Origin: Candidatus Desulfosporosinus nitrosoreducens
GTDB taxonomy: Bacteria > Bacillota > Desulfitobacteriia > Desulfitobacteriales > Desulfitobacteriaceae
DNA: 34,197 nucleotides
Direction of reading: 5' to 3'
Assembly: GCF_030954495.1 (NCBI RefSeq)
Contig: NZ_JAVHUW010000018.1
Location: 1 to 34,197, forward strand
Both the position numbers and the translations under genes were made by a program. Below the pieces are notes generated by a model. The model saw only the letters and a list, made by a program, of their open reading frames with translations, did no database searches and was not told the origin of the DNA. Of this stretch, positions 1-7,442 are shown piece by piece; position 1 is the stretch's first letter; each line of letters starts with the position of its first letter.

Positions 1-40
1 TCCTAGATTTGAATTGCTTTTTCAACGGTCAAACTTTTAG

Positions 41-160
41 CCGCTGACTAATCCGCTCTAAGACTCCCGCTTCGGCAAGCGGTGAGTTAAGAGCGGCTAA
101 GTCCCTGGATAAGTGCGACTAAGATTCAGATGGAGTTAAAACTCCACCTAAATCTTAGTC
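41..160 (+). repeat. 120-bp double-hairpin interspersed repeat, copy 1
   Basis: This is the first of three near-identical copies in the window. The left half folds as a long hairpin (GACTAATCCGCTCT near the start, closing with AAGAGCGG.. around 107-115). The right half folds as a second hairpin, with ATTCAGATGGAGTT pairing to the AACTCCACCTAAAT segment. It lies directly downstream of the leftward sigma-54 activator that ends at 165, so it could act as a bidirectional terminator. The shared sequence seems to continue a few bases into the TAA stop of that gene. Seen by direct comparison with copies 2 and 3. The function is inferred. Confidence 0.9.
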
Positions 161-164
161 TTCT

Positions 165-2381
165 TTATGTTTGCAGGCCAAGCCGCTTTAGTTTTTTCCA
201 CAGACCCGTGCGTGTAATCCCTAAATACTGGGCCAAGGCCGTCTTATTTCCGTCAAATTCGCTTAACAAGCGTTTAATCCTTTGGTACTCCGTCTCCATT
301 TCATCGCTGGCTTGAGTATAAAAAAATTCAGGGGGAAGATCCCGGGCCTGTATCACTTGATCTTCTGTGAAGACAAACAGCCGGTTGATCACATTTTGCA
401 GCTGCCGGACATTCCCCGGCCAGGCATATCGCAGAAACTGGGCTCTTGCCTCGGGTGAGAGGCGTTTGACAGGCGTGCCATGTGTTCTGGCTAAAAAGTG
501 CAGCATGCTTTCAGCCAAATCAAGAATATCCATACCGCGCAGCCGTAAAGGCGGAAGCTGTATTTCTATGGCATTCAAACGGTACAATAGATCTTCGCGA
601 AATTCACCTTGCTGGACCATGGTTCGGAGGTCGCGGTGGGTGGCGGAGATAATTCGCACATGCACCGGTATAGGCTTGCTTGCTCCTAAAGGCTCCACTT
701 CTTGTTCCTGAATCACTCGCAAAAGTTTTGCCTGTAATTCCGGTGACAGCTCGCCGATTTCATCGAGAAAAACAGTTCCCTTATCCGCTAACAGGAACTT
801 TCCCTTTTTGCCGCCCTTTAACCCTCCCGTAAAAGCGCCTTCCGTGTAACCAAAAAGCTCAGATTCTAAAAGATTAGGAGGGATTGCCGTAGAGTTAACC
901 ACAATAAACGGACCACTGGAGGAAGGACCGGACTGATGAATTGCCTTGGCAAACAGCTCTTTTCCCGTGCCGGTCTCCCCGGTGATCAAGATGGGAAAAT
1001 CGTATTTCGCAGCCACGGCAGCCTGGTGGACTGTATTGCGCATAATTTCCGACGAACCGATAATCTGTTCAAATCCCTTGGGAACAGAGGAAATTTGGAT
1101 TCTCTGCGGATTGGGTTCAAGCTGTAAATCAAGGGGGAGATTCGTGAGAATAAGGGCAAGATGGTCCGAAGCAAATTTAAAAATGCCTGCGGCGGTTAAG
1201 GATAAAGCGAACTCATCCGAAGTTACTCCCGTAAGAGCGGCGATAATTTTTCCTTCTTGATTTTCGATAGGCGCATACAAAACTGCTGTTATACCTTGAC
1301 CGGCTATGCCAAGCTCGATGGTCTGAAAACGTGGATCTGCCAGGTTGAAAGCGACGATACTCTTTGATTTGATCATTTCTCTGATTCCAATATTGGTCAG
1401 AGTCGTGCATTTGCCCTGACCATAAGAACTTTTGCATACTCCGGCAATGCAAGAACAGTCTCCTTGTTCCTGGTTGATAAGACAAATTCCTATGCGGTCT
1501 ATTTTAGAGTTTAGGCCTAATTGGGTGCAATATTGATTGAGAAAATCAAGCAGCGAAGGATATGAGGCGGAAAAGGTTATGGTTTGCAGCAGTGTCGAGG
1601 TACACAAGGTTTGAAAATCGTGCTGCAGCCGGACGCCGGCGTAGAAAAAAGACGGGGCTATTAATTTGGAGAGAAGGTCCAAAAACATGGCGTCTTCAAT
1701 TTGAAACTGGCCGGGTTCCGAGCTGGCCAAAAGAACCGCTCCGATTACCTCGTGATCAAAGATAATTGGAACCCGGAGAATGGAGCGGAGTCCGGTCCGG
1801 TAAAGCTGGGGATCTTCGCGGAAAGAGAACTTGTCCGGAGACAAGGTTTCTACCAGCTGCGCTGCCTCATTTTGCACAATCCACCCCAGACCGAGATTTA
1901 TTATGGAACGGTAGGCGGTATGTAAGGTCCCTTCAACTTCCAACCCGATGGAATATTCATAATTATATTTGCGGAGGGCCGGGTCCACCCTCATCAGATC
2001 AAAGCGTTCGAAGGTTACCGCTTTTTGCACAAGACTTGCTATACGTTGATTTACAACACTGGGATCGGCCGTGAAATTCTCCAGGATCTGTTCAAAGGTG
2101 TTGGGGAGATGAGTAAGAAAGTCCGGTTTGTTACCAATTAAAACAAGTCGGTTGTCCGTGCCGTTGACTACGAAGACTTGAATAAATAAAATCTCACCGG
2201 AGGGCAGAATTCTGGACTCTACTAAAGGCGGACCCGAATAATCCTCAAGAATTAGGGAAAAGAAATCCGCGCCGACTTTTTTTAATAATTCCTGTCCTTG
2301 AAGATTCGTGAGTAAGACCCGATGTTCCGCGTCAACTCGGATTATGGCATAGGGGAATTCGTCCAACAATTGTTGTTTCAT
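165..2381 (-). CDS. Sigma-54-dependent Fis-family activator with GAF domains
   Basis: This is an enhancer-binding protein that would activate RNA polymerase with sigma-54. The order of parts is: a short PAS-like N-terminus (residues 1-90), two GAF-like sensor regions (about 110-265 and 265-425), an AAA+ domain (about 450-680) with Walker A GETGTGKE near 465 and Walker B LDEIGE near 540, and a C-terminal Fis-type helix-turn-helix ending in TRTGLWKKLKRLGL. The sigma-54 contact loop reads GAFTGG, not GAFTGA. The second GAF region carries a cysteine cluster, C-X-C-X4-C-X8-C (about 305-325). I chose the ATG at 2381 because GAGGAG precedes it at normal spacing; an upstream ATG at 2408 has no ribosome site. 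This gives about 738 residues. The ligand and target are unknown, and no obvious target operon is adjacent. Confidence 0.9.
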   Translation of the reverse strand: MKQQLLDEFPYAIIRVDAEHRVLLTNLQGQELLKKVGADFFSLILEDYSGPPLVESRILPSGEILFIQVFVVNGTDNRLVLIGNKPDFLTHLPNTFEQILENFTADPSVVNQRIASLVQKAVTFERFDLMRVDPALRKYNYEYSIGLEVEGTLHTAYRSIINLGLGWIVQNEAAQLVETLSPDKFSFREDPQLYRTGLRSILRVPIIFDHEVIGAVLLASSEPGQFQIEDAMFLDLLSKLIAPSFFYAGVRLQHDFQTLCTSTLLQTITFSASYPSLLDFLNQYCTQLGLNSKIDRIGICLINQEQGDCSCIAGVCKSSYGQGKCTTLTNIGIREMIKSKSIVAFNLADPRFQTIELGIAGQGITAVLYAPIENQEGKIIAALTGVTSDEFALSLTAAGIFKFASDHLALILTNLPLDLQLEPNPQRIQISSVPKGFEQIIGSSEIMRNTVHQAAVAAKYDFPILITGETGTGKELFAKAIHQSGPSSSGPFIVVNSTAIPPNLLESELFGYTEGAFTGGLKGGKKGKFLLADKGTVFLDEIGELSPELQAKLLRVIQEQEVEPLGASKPIPVHVRIISATHRDLRTMVQQGEFREDLLYRLNAIEIQLPPLRLRGMDILDLAESMLHFLARTHGTPVKRLSPEARAQFLRYAWPGNVRQLQNVINRLFVFTEDQVIQARDLPPEFFYTQASDEMETEYQRIKRLLSEFDGNKTALAQYLGITRTGLWKKLKRLGLQT

Positions 2382-2420
2382 GTCTCTTTTCTCCTCAGCC
2401 AAGCTCATAAACGTAAAAAA

Positions 2421-2442
2421 CGTTAACCTTGCAGTGTTAACG
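2421..2442. promoter_or_regulatory. Inverted repeat upstream of the sigma-54 activator gene
   Basis: CGTTAAC and GTTAACG are separated by 8 bases, about 40 bp upstream of the activator start codon. It could be an operator for autoregulation. The half-site core GTTAAC is itself a palindrome, so the repeat is both direct and inverted. No binding protein is known from the sequence. Confidence 0.4.
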
Positions 2443-2594
2443 CTATAGTAATGATTATGATTATAATTCTCAATAAATGATGATATAATTATAGCGTATT
2501 TTCCTTGGTATTGCCACTCTAAATAGGGCGGTGGGTTTGGGGAGGTTGCCTTTTAAATAATCGCCAAAAGTTTTCCGGCCAGGCGGAGAAATTA

Positions 2595-3167
2595 TCATGT
2601 CTTATTGCCCTTGCGATATTTGTAAAGAATAAATTCTTTGAATTCTGCGAGGGATTTTCTCGCTTCTTCAGGCAGCTCCTCTATAGGGTCGTCCGAAGGG
2701 CAGGGAGGAAAAGCGCTGTAACTTTGCTGGCTTTCCAGTATATACGGTCTCGGGTCGGTGATGCGGCCGAGAAGAAAGTCAACGGAACAATTGAGACTGT
2801 CTGCCAAGGCTTTCAAAGTAGAGGGGGCGGGGTAGTTTTCACCTGTTTCAAATTGCGCTACGTCGCTTGGAGTCATATTAAGATTTTCCGCTAATTGTTC
2901 TTCTGAGATGCCGTTTAGTTCACGTATCATCCTTAGCCTGTCGGGAAAATTATCTTCTTCAATTATAAGATCTTCTGTCCGTCCTAACAAGAAATCAGTA
3001 GAGACTTTGAAATAATCCGCTATTCTTTGCAGAGTGTCATAATCAGGTTTGCGCCTGTCAACTTCATACTGGGCATAGGTACTTCGCGACATACACAGGA
3101 TTTTGGCCAGTTCCTCTTGGGTGAGTCTGTGCTTATTTCTTAGATATAGCAGCCTTTTCCCTAACAT
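2595..3167 (-). CDS. Tandem XRE-family HTH transcriptional regulator
   Basis: A DNA-binding regulator of about 190 residues with two successive helix-turn-helix domains. The first (residues 1-65) contains RLTQEELAKILCMSRSTYAQYE. The second (about 75-140) contains ISEEQLAENLNMTPSDVAQFE. Each ends in a similar VDFLLGR-type segment, so the protein arose by internal duplication. A charged C-terminal tail (about 160-190) may be a multimerisation region. I start it at the ATG at 3167, preceded by AGGAGGTGA at a slightly long spacing of about 11; an ATG at 3172 is out of frame. It is divergent from the small XRE gene at 3326, with four operator-like palindromes between them, so autoregulation is likely. 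The target genes are unknown. Confidence 0.88.
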   Translation of the reverse strand: MLGKRLLYLRNKHRLTQEELAKILCMSRSTYAQYEVDRRKPDYDTLQRIADYFKVSTDFLLGRTEDLIIEEDNFPDRLRMIRELNGISEEQLAENLNMTPSDVAQFETGENYPAPSTLKALADSLNCSVDFLLGRITDPRPYILESQQSYSAFPPCPSDDPIEELPEEARKSLAEFKEFILYKYRKGNKT

Positions 3168-3199
3168 GACATGCGTCACCTCCTCTCGTATATAGTATA

Positions 3200-3306
3200 G
3201 TCGCAATGAGCGACAATTAAAATAACTGTCGCGATTCTCAACAAAAGTATTGACAGTCGCGAATTGCAACTGTATTATTAAGGTGATTTAAGTCGCGTTG
3301 TGCAAC
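3200..3306. promoter_or_regulatory. Four-operator array between divergent XRE genes
   Basis: Four 15-bp palindromes fit GTCGC-N5-GCRAC: 3200-3214 (GTCGC/GCGAC, perfect), 3228-3242 (right half TCAAC, one mismatch), 3256-3270 (GTCGC/GCAAC) and 3292-3306 (GTCGC/GCAAC). Their starts are 28, 28 and 36 bp apart. The third sits exactly between a -35 and a -10 of the rightward promoter. The first abuts a leftward -10 (AGTATA on the plus strand, 3194-3199). The natural ligand is one of the two flanking XRE proteins. The sites are visible; the binding is inferred. Confidence 0.8.
3250..3278 (+). promoter_or_regulatory. Sigma-A promoter of the small XRE gene
   Basis: TTGACA at 3250-3255 and TATTAT at 3273-3278 are separated by 17 bp. 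The spacer begins with operator 3 (3256-3270), so a bound regulator would block RNA polymerase. The predicted transcript starts near 3285 and runs through operator 4 into the gene at 3326. Confidence 0.8.
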
Positions 3307-3325
3307 GAGATAAAGGGGGGGAATT

Positions 3326-3523
3326 GTGGCTGAATTTGGCAAGCCGAGGCTGTGGCTAATAAAATGCCGTGGGAATTTAACACAGCAGCAAGTTGCAAAT
3401 AAAGCAGGAATAAGCAGATCATATTATGCAGAATTAGAGTCAGGCAACAAAAACCCTGGTGTCAAAACCGCTAAAAAGCTTAGTAGTGTTTTAATGTTTG
3501 ATTGGACTCTTTTTTTTAAATAA
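3326..3523 (+). CDS. Small XRE-family HTH protein
   Basis: A 65-residue protein that is almost only a helix-turn-helix: NLTQQQVANKAGISRSYYAELE is the typical helix pair, followed by GNKNPGVKTAKKLSSVL. The start is GTG, with AAAGGGGGGG just upstream. It is transcribed from the consensus-like promoter at 3250-3278, away from the tandem-XRE gene. Small Cro-like proteins of this size often pair with a larger repressor to make a switch in phages and integrative elements, but no integrase or phage gene is visible here. Its partner role is therefore inferred only from the divergent layout and shared operators. Confidence 0.8.
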   Translation: MAEFGKPRLWLIKCRGNLTQQQVANKAGISRSYYAELESGNKNPGVKTAKKLSSVLMFDWTLFFK

Positions 3524-3585
3524 TGAAGAATTACACGCCAAAGCAAAAGTCTTGCAGTTTAAACTAAACTCAACCCAGCCTAAAT

Positions 3586-3606
3586 TAAGCATGTATTGCT
3601 TATACT
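3586..3606 (+). promoter_or_regulatory. Palindrome overlapping a possible -10 element
   Basis: TAAGCA and TGCTTA flank 5 bases (3586-3602), and TATACT at 3601-3606 overlaps the right arm. No convincing -35 is visible. It could be a regulated start for the short ORF at 3625 and the Spo0E-like gene at 3785. Confidence 0.3.
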
Positions 3607-3624
3607 GGAGTTAATGGAGTCAAA

Positions 3625-3783
3625 ATGATGAAGAACTTAAAAATGTTGAAGGCGGACTGTCTTAAGCTCTGCCCTGGTTTGTTTATTTTTCTCTCAGCTA
3701 TGAGACGTAATAGAGTCCCCGGTGTTGCCGGGGGCTTGATTTTTGGGCGCACTTATCCCCAAATAAAAATTGACGGAGAATAG
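3625..3783 (+). CDS. Possible 52-residue small ORF upstream of the Spo0E-like gene
   Basis: An open frame starting MMKNLKMLKADC, preceded by GGAG at 5-base spacing, with a short hydrophobic stretch (CPGLFIFLSAM). Its TAG stop ends one base before the ATG of the Spo0E-like gene, which would suit translational coupling. I do not recognise the peptide. Against it, a GC-rich hairpin (CCCCGG-TGTTG-CCGGGG, 3717-3733) followed by a T-rich run lies inside the frame and could instead be a transcription terminator. Confidence 0.25.
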   Translation: MMKNLKMLKADCLKLCPGLFIFLSAMRRNRVPGVAGGLIFGRTYPQIKIDGE

Positions 3784-3784
3784 T

Positions 3785-3958
3785 ATGTCTGAAATCAAGG
3801 AATTAATAAAGCGAATCGAAGAATTGCGCTTGAACATGATTAAAGTCCAAGAGGGAAGAGCTTATACAGATCCGGTGGTTTTAGCTGCAAGCCAGGAGCT
3901 GGATGATGTCTTAGACAAGTATCAAGAAATGCTGCTGAAAAAAGATGAGAAAGAATAG
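3785..3958 (+). CDS. Spo0E-like aspartyl-phosphate phosphatase family protein
   Basis: A 57-residue protein matching the Spo0E family in size and in its signature SQELDDVLDKYQ. Family members are short helical-hairpin proteins that remove phosphate from Spo0A~P or related response regulators and so delay sporulation. The ATG at 3785 has GGAG six bases upstream; an in-frame TTG at 3770 precedes the ribosome site and is not the start. It stands alone and faces the cyclic-di-GMP gene, with a hairpin between them. The true target regulator cannot be told from sequence. Confidence 0.8.
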   Translation: MSEIKELIKRIEELRLNMIKVQEGRAYTDPVVLAASQELDDVLDKYQEMLLKKDEKE

Positions 3959-3961
3959 ACA

Positions 3962-4008
3962 CCGGTCAAGGTCTTGACCGGCATCTGTTTGTCTGGCCTT
4001 AAAGCCAG
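3962..4008. terminator. Paired hairpins between convergent genes
   Basis: CCGGTCAAG (3962-3970) pairs perfectly with CTTGACCGG (3973-3981), and CTGGC (3993-3997) pairs with GCCAG (4004-4008). They separate the rightward Spo0E-like gene from the end of the leftward cyclic-di-GMP gene, so they probably terminate both. T-runs are weak. Confidence 0.6.
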
Positions 4009-4019
4009 GGGAAAGAACC

Positions 4020-6581
4020 TTAAAGCTGTGAATGGATAACTTTGTCTATGAACAGTTTCACCAAATCGGGATCAAACTGAATGCCGGCATTTTTCCGAAG
4101 TTCGGCAACGGCCACGGCATCGGGTAAAGCCTCTCTGTAGCTTCTGGCACTTGTCATAGCGTCGTAAGCATCCGCAATAGCGATAATTCTGGACTGAAGG
4201 GGGAGTTCCTCGCCCTTCAGCCCTCTGGGATAGCCTAGGCCGTCCCACCGTTCATGATGAGTTAAGACATATTCGGCCGTTTCGGACATGCCGTTGACCG
4301 TGCTGAGGATACGATAACCGATTTCCGGATGACGCTTGATTTCTTCCCATTCGTTGTTGGTCAGTTTCCCGGGCTTATTTAAAATATTTTCGTCGATGGC
4401 AATTTTGCCGATATCATGAAGCAGGCCAACGTTTTTCAGTTCCTGGATTTCTCCCTCGGGCAAACCAAGAGCTTGCCCCATACTCTCGCAGAGCGCGGAG
4501 ACACGGTGGGAGTGTTGTTCTTCGCGTTTATTCTTTTCGTGAAGGGTTCTGATAATCGTTTCGATGGTTTTTCCCCGCATACTTGGTCCCTCAAAGAGTT
4601 TTCTCTTGTACATATGGTCTTCGGCTTTTTTAAATAGCTCCAGAATATCCTCTCCGGTGTAGCGTTTTGTTTCATAGCCGAAAGAAATTGATATTTCAAT
4701 TGAGCCTACCTTTTCCTGTAAAGCCAGCGCATTGATGCGCTTGAGGATTTTCTCCGTTTCCATGGTATCTGTTTTGGGCAGGAGGATGACGAATTCGTCT
4801 CCTCCGAGTCGGGCGATGATGTCATCTCTGCGGCAGCCTTTGCGCAGAACTTCGGCAACGTTGATAAGGAGTTCATCACCAATGGCATGGCCAAAGGAAT
4901 CATTGATCAGTTTAAGCCCATTGACATCGGCCATCACAAGAGTTAAAGGATAATTTCTCGCGACATCAAGCCTCTTTACTTCTTCTTCAAAAAAGCGGCG
5001 GTTATAGAGGCCGGTCAGCCGGTCATGGAAACTGAGATAAATGATTTTTTCCTCGGTCAGCTTGCGGTCCGTCACGTCTTGAATCATGCCGATTAAACGA
5101 AGGGTGCTGATCCGCTGATCAAATTCGATTTTGCCGAGACCATGTACCCAGCGTTCTTCTCCGTCGCCAATACGGACAATCTTAAATTCATAGTCGAAAC
5201 GTTCCTGTTCACTTTCCACCTGCCGGAGATAATCGTAGGATACATCCCGCCAATCCGGATGAATAATCTTCAGCAATCCTTCCACTGTATGGGGATAGTT
5301 CGGATCAATGCCGAAAATTTCATGCAGCTCAGGAGAGCACTGCCATCCTTTTGTCCGGAGATCCATGACATAGCTTCCTAAACGTGCGACTTTTTGCGAT
5401 TCACTTAATAAGGCATTTTGTTGTTCCAAAACTGTGTTGAGCTCATCCAGCTGACTTGTGCGCATTTCTATCTTATGCTCAAGTTCCGCGTTTAAGTTCC
5501 GCAGGTCTTCTTCAGCGTTTTCTCGTTTGCCGATCTCTTCTTCAAGCATGGCGTTGCTTTCTTCAAGTTCACTGTTCAGGTCTTCCAACTGCGCTGTTCT
5601 CTCCATGACTTTGCTTTCCAGCTGAGTATTTAAGGCCCGAATTTCCGTTTCGGCGTGTTCTCTGGCTTTGAGCGCCTGCCAAAGCTCGACGGTTTTTTGT
5701 TTGACCATTCGCCGCAGGGTTCTGTTCCAAAAGAACATCACTAAGACGATCAGAGAAACGGCGGCTCCGATGATGACCATCCCTCTAAAGAAGGGCAGTT
5801 CATAAAAGGGGTCGGTTTCAACCCCAAACCACTTTTGGTTAATTGCTTCATATTCGCTCTCGGAAATCTTGGCAAATCCGTTATTAATCGCGGACAGATA
5901 CCCTGACTGCCCCTTTTTTACGGCTCTGTAAAACTGGCTGGTGTAGACGGAAGTATCCGAATAATTAAAGTTATCTTGAATCCCCATTTTATAAAGATAA
6001 TAGAGGGCGGGGGGTTTTCCCATGACGAAAATTACGGCCTGGCGATCTTTTGCCGCTTGTACGACAGCTTCGGCGTTATCGTATTCGTCGATATCCGTGA
6101 TTCCCTGTCCCTTGAGCACATCAATGCAGTAGTCTCCTCTTTTGGCAGCTACCGTAAAACCCTTTAAAGAGTTGACGTCAGTAATTCCGGAGATGTTTTT
6201 CCGGAAAAAAATCGGGACCTCAATTGTCGCATAGGGCTGGGAATAATCAAAGATCTTGGTTCTGTCGGCACTGTAGGAGATCGTATCAATGACGTCAAAG
6301 TCGCCTTGCCGCATGCTTTCATAGGCCTTAAGCCAAGTCATCCCGGTGACAGACACTTTGATCCCGGTCTTTTGCGCAAACAGTTTCCATTGGTCGATTG
6401 TTATTCCTTGCAAATCGCCTTGACTGTTGCGAAAAGAATAAGGGGGGTAGTTGTCGTCTAATACTACGCTGAGCGTTTTTATTTCAGGCGGGGAAGCATT
6501 GACTTGAACGGGGCAAATAAGCATAACTACTAAACTTAAAAGCCAAAATAAAAAATAGTTTCGACTTGTGTGTTTCCTCAT
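4020..6581 (-). CDS. Extracellular-sensor PAS-GGDEF-HD-GYP cyclic-di-GMP protein
   Basis: A membrane protein of 853 residues predicted to both make and break cyclic di-GMP. In order: signal sequence (1-29), a solute-binding-protein family 3 domain outside the membrane (about 30-265), a membrane helix (about 270-292), a long coiled coil (about 300-395), a PAS domain (about 400-505), a GGDEF cyclase domain (about 510-670) and an HD-GYP phosphodiesterase domain (about 675-850). The cyclase motif is an intact GGDEF (near 594), with an inhibitory RxxD site five residues before it. The HD-GYP motifs are HDIGK (near 722) and HHERWDGLGYP (near 775). AAAGGGGA precedes the ATG. The sensor domain probably binds an amino acid or a similar small molecule, but the ligand is unknown. 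Confidence 0.93.
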   Translation of the reverse strand: MRKHTSRNYFLFWLLSLVVMLICPVQVNASPPEIKTLSVVLDDNYPPYSFRNSQGDLQGITIDQWKLFAQKTGIKVSVTGMTWLKAYESMRQGDFDVIDTISYSADRTKIFDYSQPYATIEVPIFFRKNISGITDVNSLKGFTVAAKRGDYCIDVLKGQGITDIDEYDNAEAVVQAAKDRQAVIFVMGKPPALYYLYKMGIQDNFNYSDTSVYTSQFYRAVKKGQSGYLSAINNGFAKISESEYEAINQKWFGVETDPFYELPFFRGMVIIGAAVSLIVLVMFFWNRTLRRMVKQKTVELWQALKAREHAETEIRALNTQLESKVMERTAQLEDLNSELEESNAMLEEEIGKRENAEEDLRNLNAELEHKIEMRTSQLDELNTVLEQQNALLSESQKVARLGSYVMDLRTKGWQCSPELHEIFGIDPNYPHTVEGLLKIIHPDWRDVSYDYLRQVESEQERFDYEFKIVRIGDGEERWVHGLGKIEFDQRISTLRLIGMIQDVTDRKLTEEKIIYLSFHDRLTGLYNRRFFEEEVKRLDVARNYPLTLVMADVNGLKLINDSFGHAIGDELLINVAEVLRKGCRRDDIIARLGGDEFVILLPKTDTMETEKILKRINALALQEKVGSIEISISFGYETKRYTGEDILELFKKAEDHMYKRKLFEGPSMRGKTIETIIRTLHEKNKREEQHSHRVSALCESMGQALGLPEGEIQELKNVGLLHDIGKIAIDENILNKPGKLTNNEWEEIKRHPEIGYRILSTVNGMSETAEYVLTHHERWDGLGYPRGLKGEELPLQSRIIAIADAYDAMTSARSYREALPDAVAVAELRKNAGIQFDPDLVKLFIDKVIHSQL

Positions 6582-6775
6582 ACTCTATCCCCTTTGCTCC
6601 GGCACTATTTAGCAGGGCTAAGCCAAAGTCTCTGAAAATGTGCTGTAATCTCAATTAAGGAATAAAAATTCCCAAAAAACGAGCAAAATTTCTTTTTTAT
6701 CCTAAACGTATTCTTTATAATTTTCTGAAATCCTGCTATGTCACAGAATGCACTAATTATCCGCCAAAAGCCAAC

Positions 6776-6827
6776 AGACAAAAGGCTCAGCCTGCAAAGT
6801 TAATTCTTTGAGCTGAGCCTTTTGTCT
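6776..6827. terminator. Long perfect hairpin in the 6582-6883 gap
   Basis: AGACAAAAGGCTCAG (6776-6790) and CTGAGCCTTTTGTCT (6813-6827) form a 15-bp perfect stem, with an inner CAAAG/CTTTG pair. It follows the end of the leftward DUF1992 gene and is the likely terminator. The rest of this 302-bp gap is AT-rich and holds nothing else I can support. Confidence 0.75.
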
Positions 6828-6883
6828 AGCGTTAATATCTATAAAAATCCCCCGTTTGGCGACCGGATCAAGGAACAAACAGA

Positions 6884-7213
6884 TTATTTTGGGGAGCGTT
6901 TTTTTAGTTCGGCTATTAAATTGTACTTTAATTTGGTTTCTTCGAGCTTTTTTTGAAGTTTGGCTTTTTCTTCCGGGTCAGAGCAGCCTGCCAGGCGGTC
7001 CCGCAATTCATCAATGTCCTTTAACAGCTGCACTTCTTCCGGTACAAAACCGTTATTTTTTAACAACATATATCCGGCACGGATACTTTCCGGGAGACTC
7101 GCCCAATAGTCAAGATTTATGGGTTTGCCTTGCGAGGGGAGGTTGTCGAATTCACCGTTTCTAAAAGCCTCTTGAATTCTATCCTCAACAATTTTGTCAA
7201 AAATGCTGGCCAT
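6884..7213 (-). CDS. DUF1992 (DnaJ-homologue subfamily C28 domain) protein
   Basis: A 109-residue protein with the DUF1992 signature near its start: a DRIQEAFRNGEFDNLPSQGKP-like segment followed by residues resembling INLDYWASLPES. The rest is charged and helical (EEKAKLQKKLEETKLKYN). The family is widespread and its function is poorly defined; the domain is shared with the eukaryotic DnaJ homologue C28. I start it at the ATG at 7213, with AAGGAG about ten bases before it, not at the in-frame ATG at 7252. It is monocistronic and has a strong hairpin downstream. It shows no functional link to the divergent asr operon. Confidence 0.85.
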   Translation of the reverse strand: MASIFDKIVEDRIQEAFRNGEFDNLPSQGKPINLDYWASLPESIRAGYMLLKNNGFVPEEVQLLKDIDELRDRLAGCSDPEEKAKLQKKLEETKLKYNLIAELKKRSPK

Positions 7214-7359
7214 CAGGCGACAACTCCTTAAACAAAGTTTGCTCTTCATCACTCTTATTATATAAGCTTTGGTGAGTTTTTTTAACCATAATTTTTGCGC
7301 TGCGGCCTATTGTTGGGGTACCCTGAATCACAAAAGCTTTAAAATTTGAGTTTTATTTA

Positions 7360-7375
7360 TGTGATAAAAATCACA
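7360..7375. promoter_or_regulatory. CRP/FNR-family binding site upstream of asrABC
   Basis: TGTGA-TAAAAA-TCACA is a perfect TGTGA-N6-TCACA palindrome, centred at 7367.5. The putative -10 (TATACT, 7398-7403) predicts a start near 7410, which puts the site centre at about -42. That is the class II activator position, and no good -35 is present. Confidence 0.8.
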
Positions 7376-7397
7376 TCTCCAAAAGAGCGTTTTGTTT

Positions 7398-7403
7398 TAT
7401 ACT
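7398..7403 (+). promoter_or_regulatory. -10 element of the asrABC promoter
   Basis: TATACT, one base from TATAAT. The bases 17 bp upstream do not resemble TTGACA, consistent with dependence on the activator bound at 7360-7375. Confidence 0.65.
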
Positions 7404-7442
7404 TAGCTGGAGGAATTAAGAAAATCAGAGGAAGTGTGAAAT

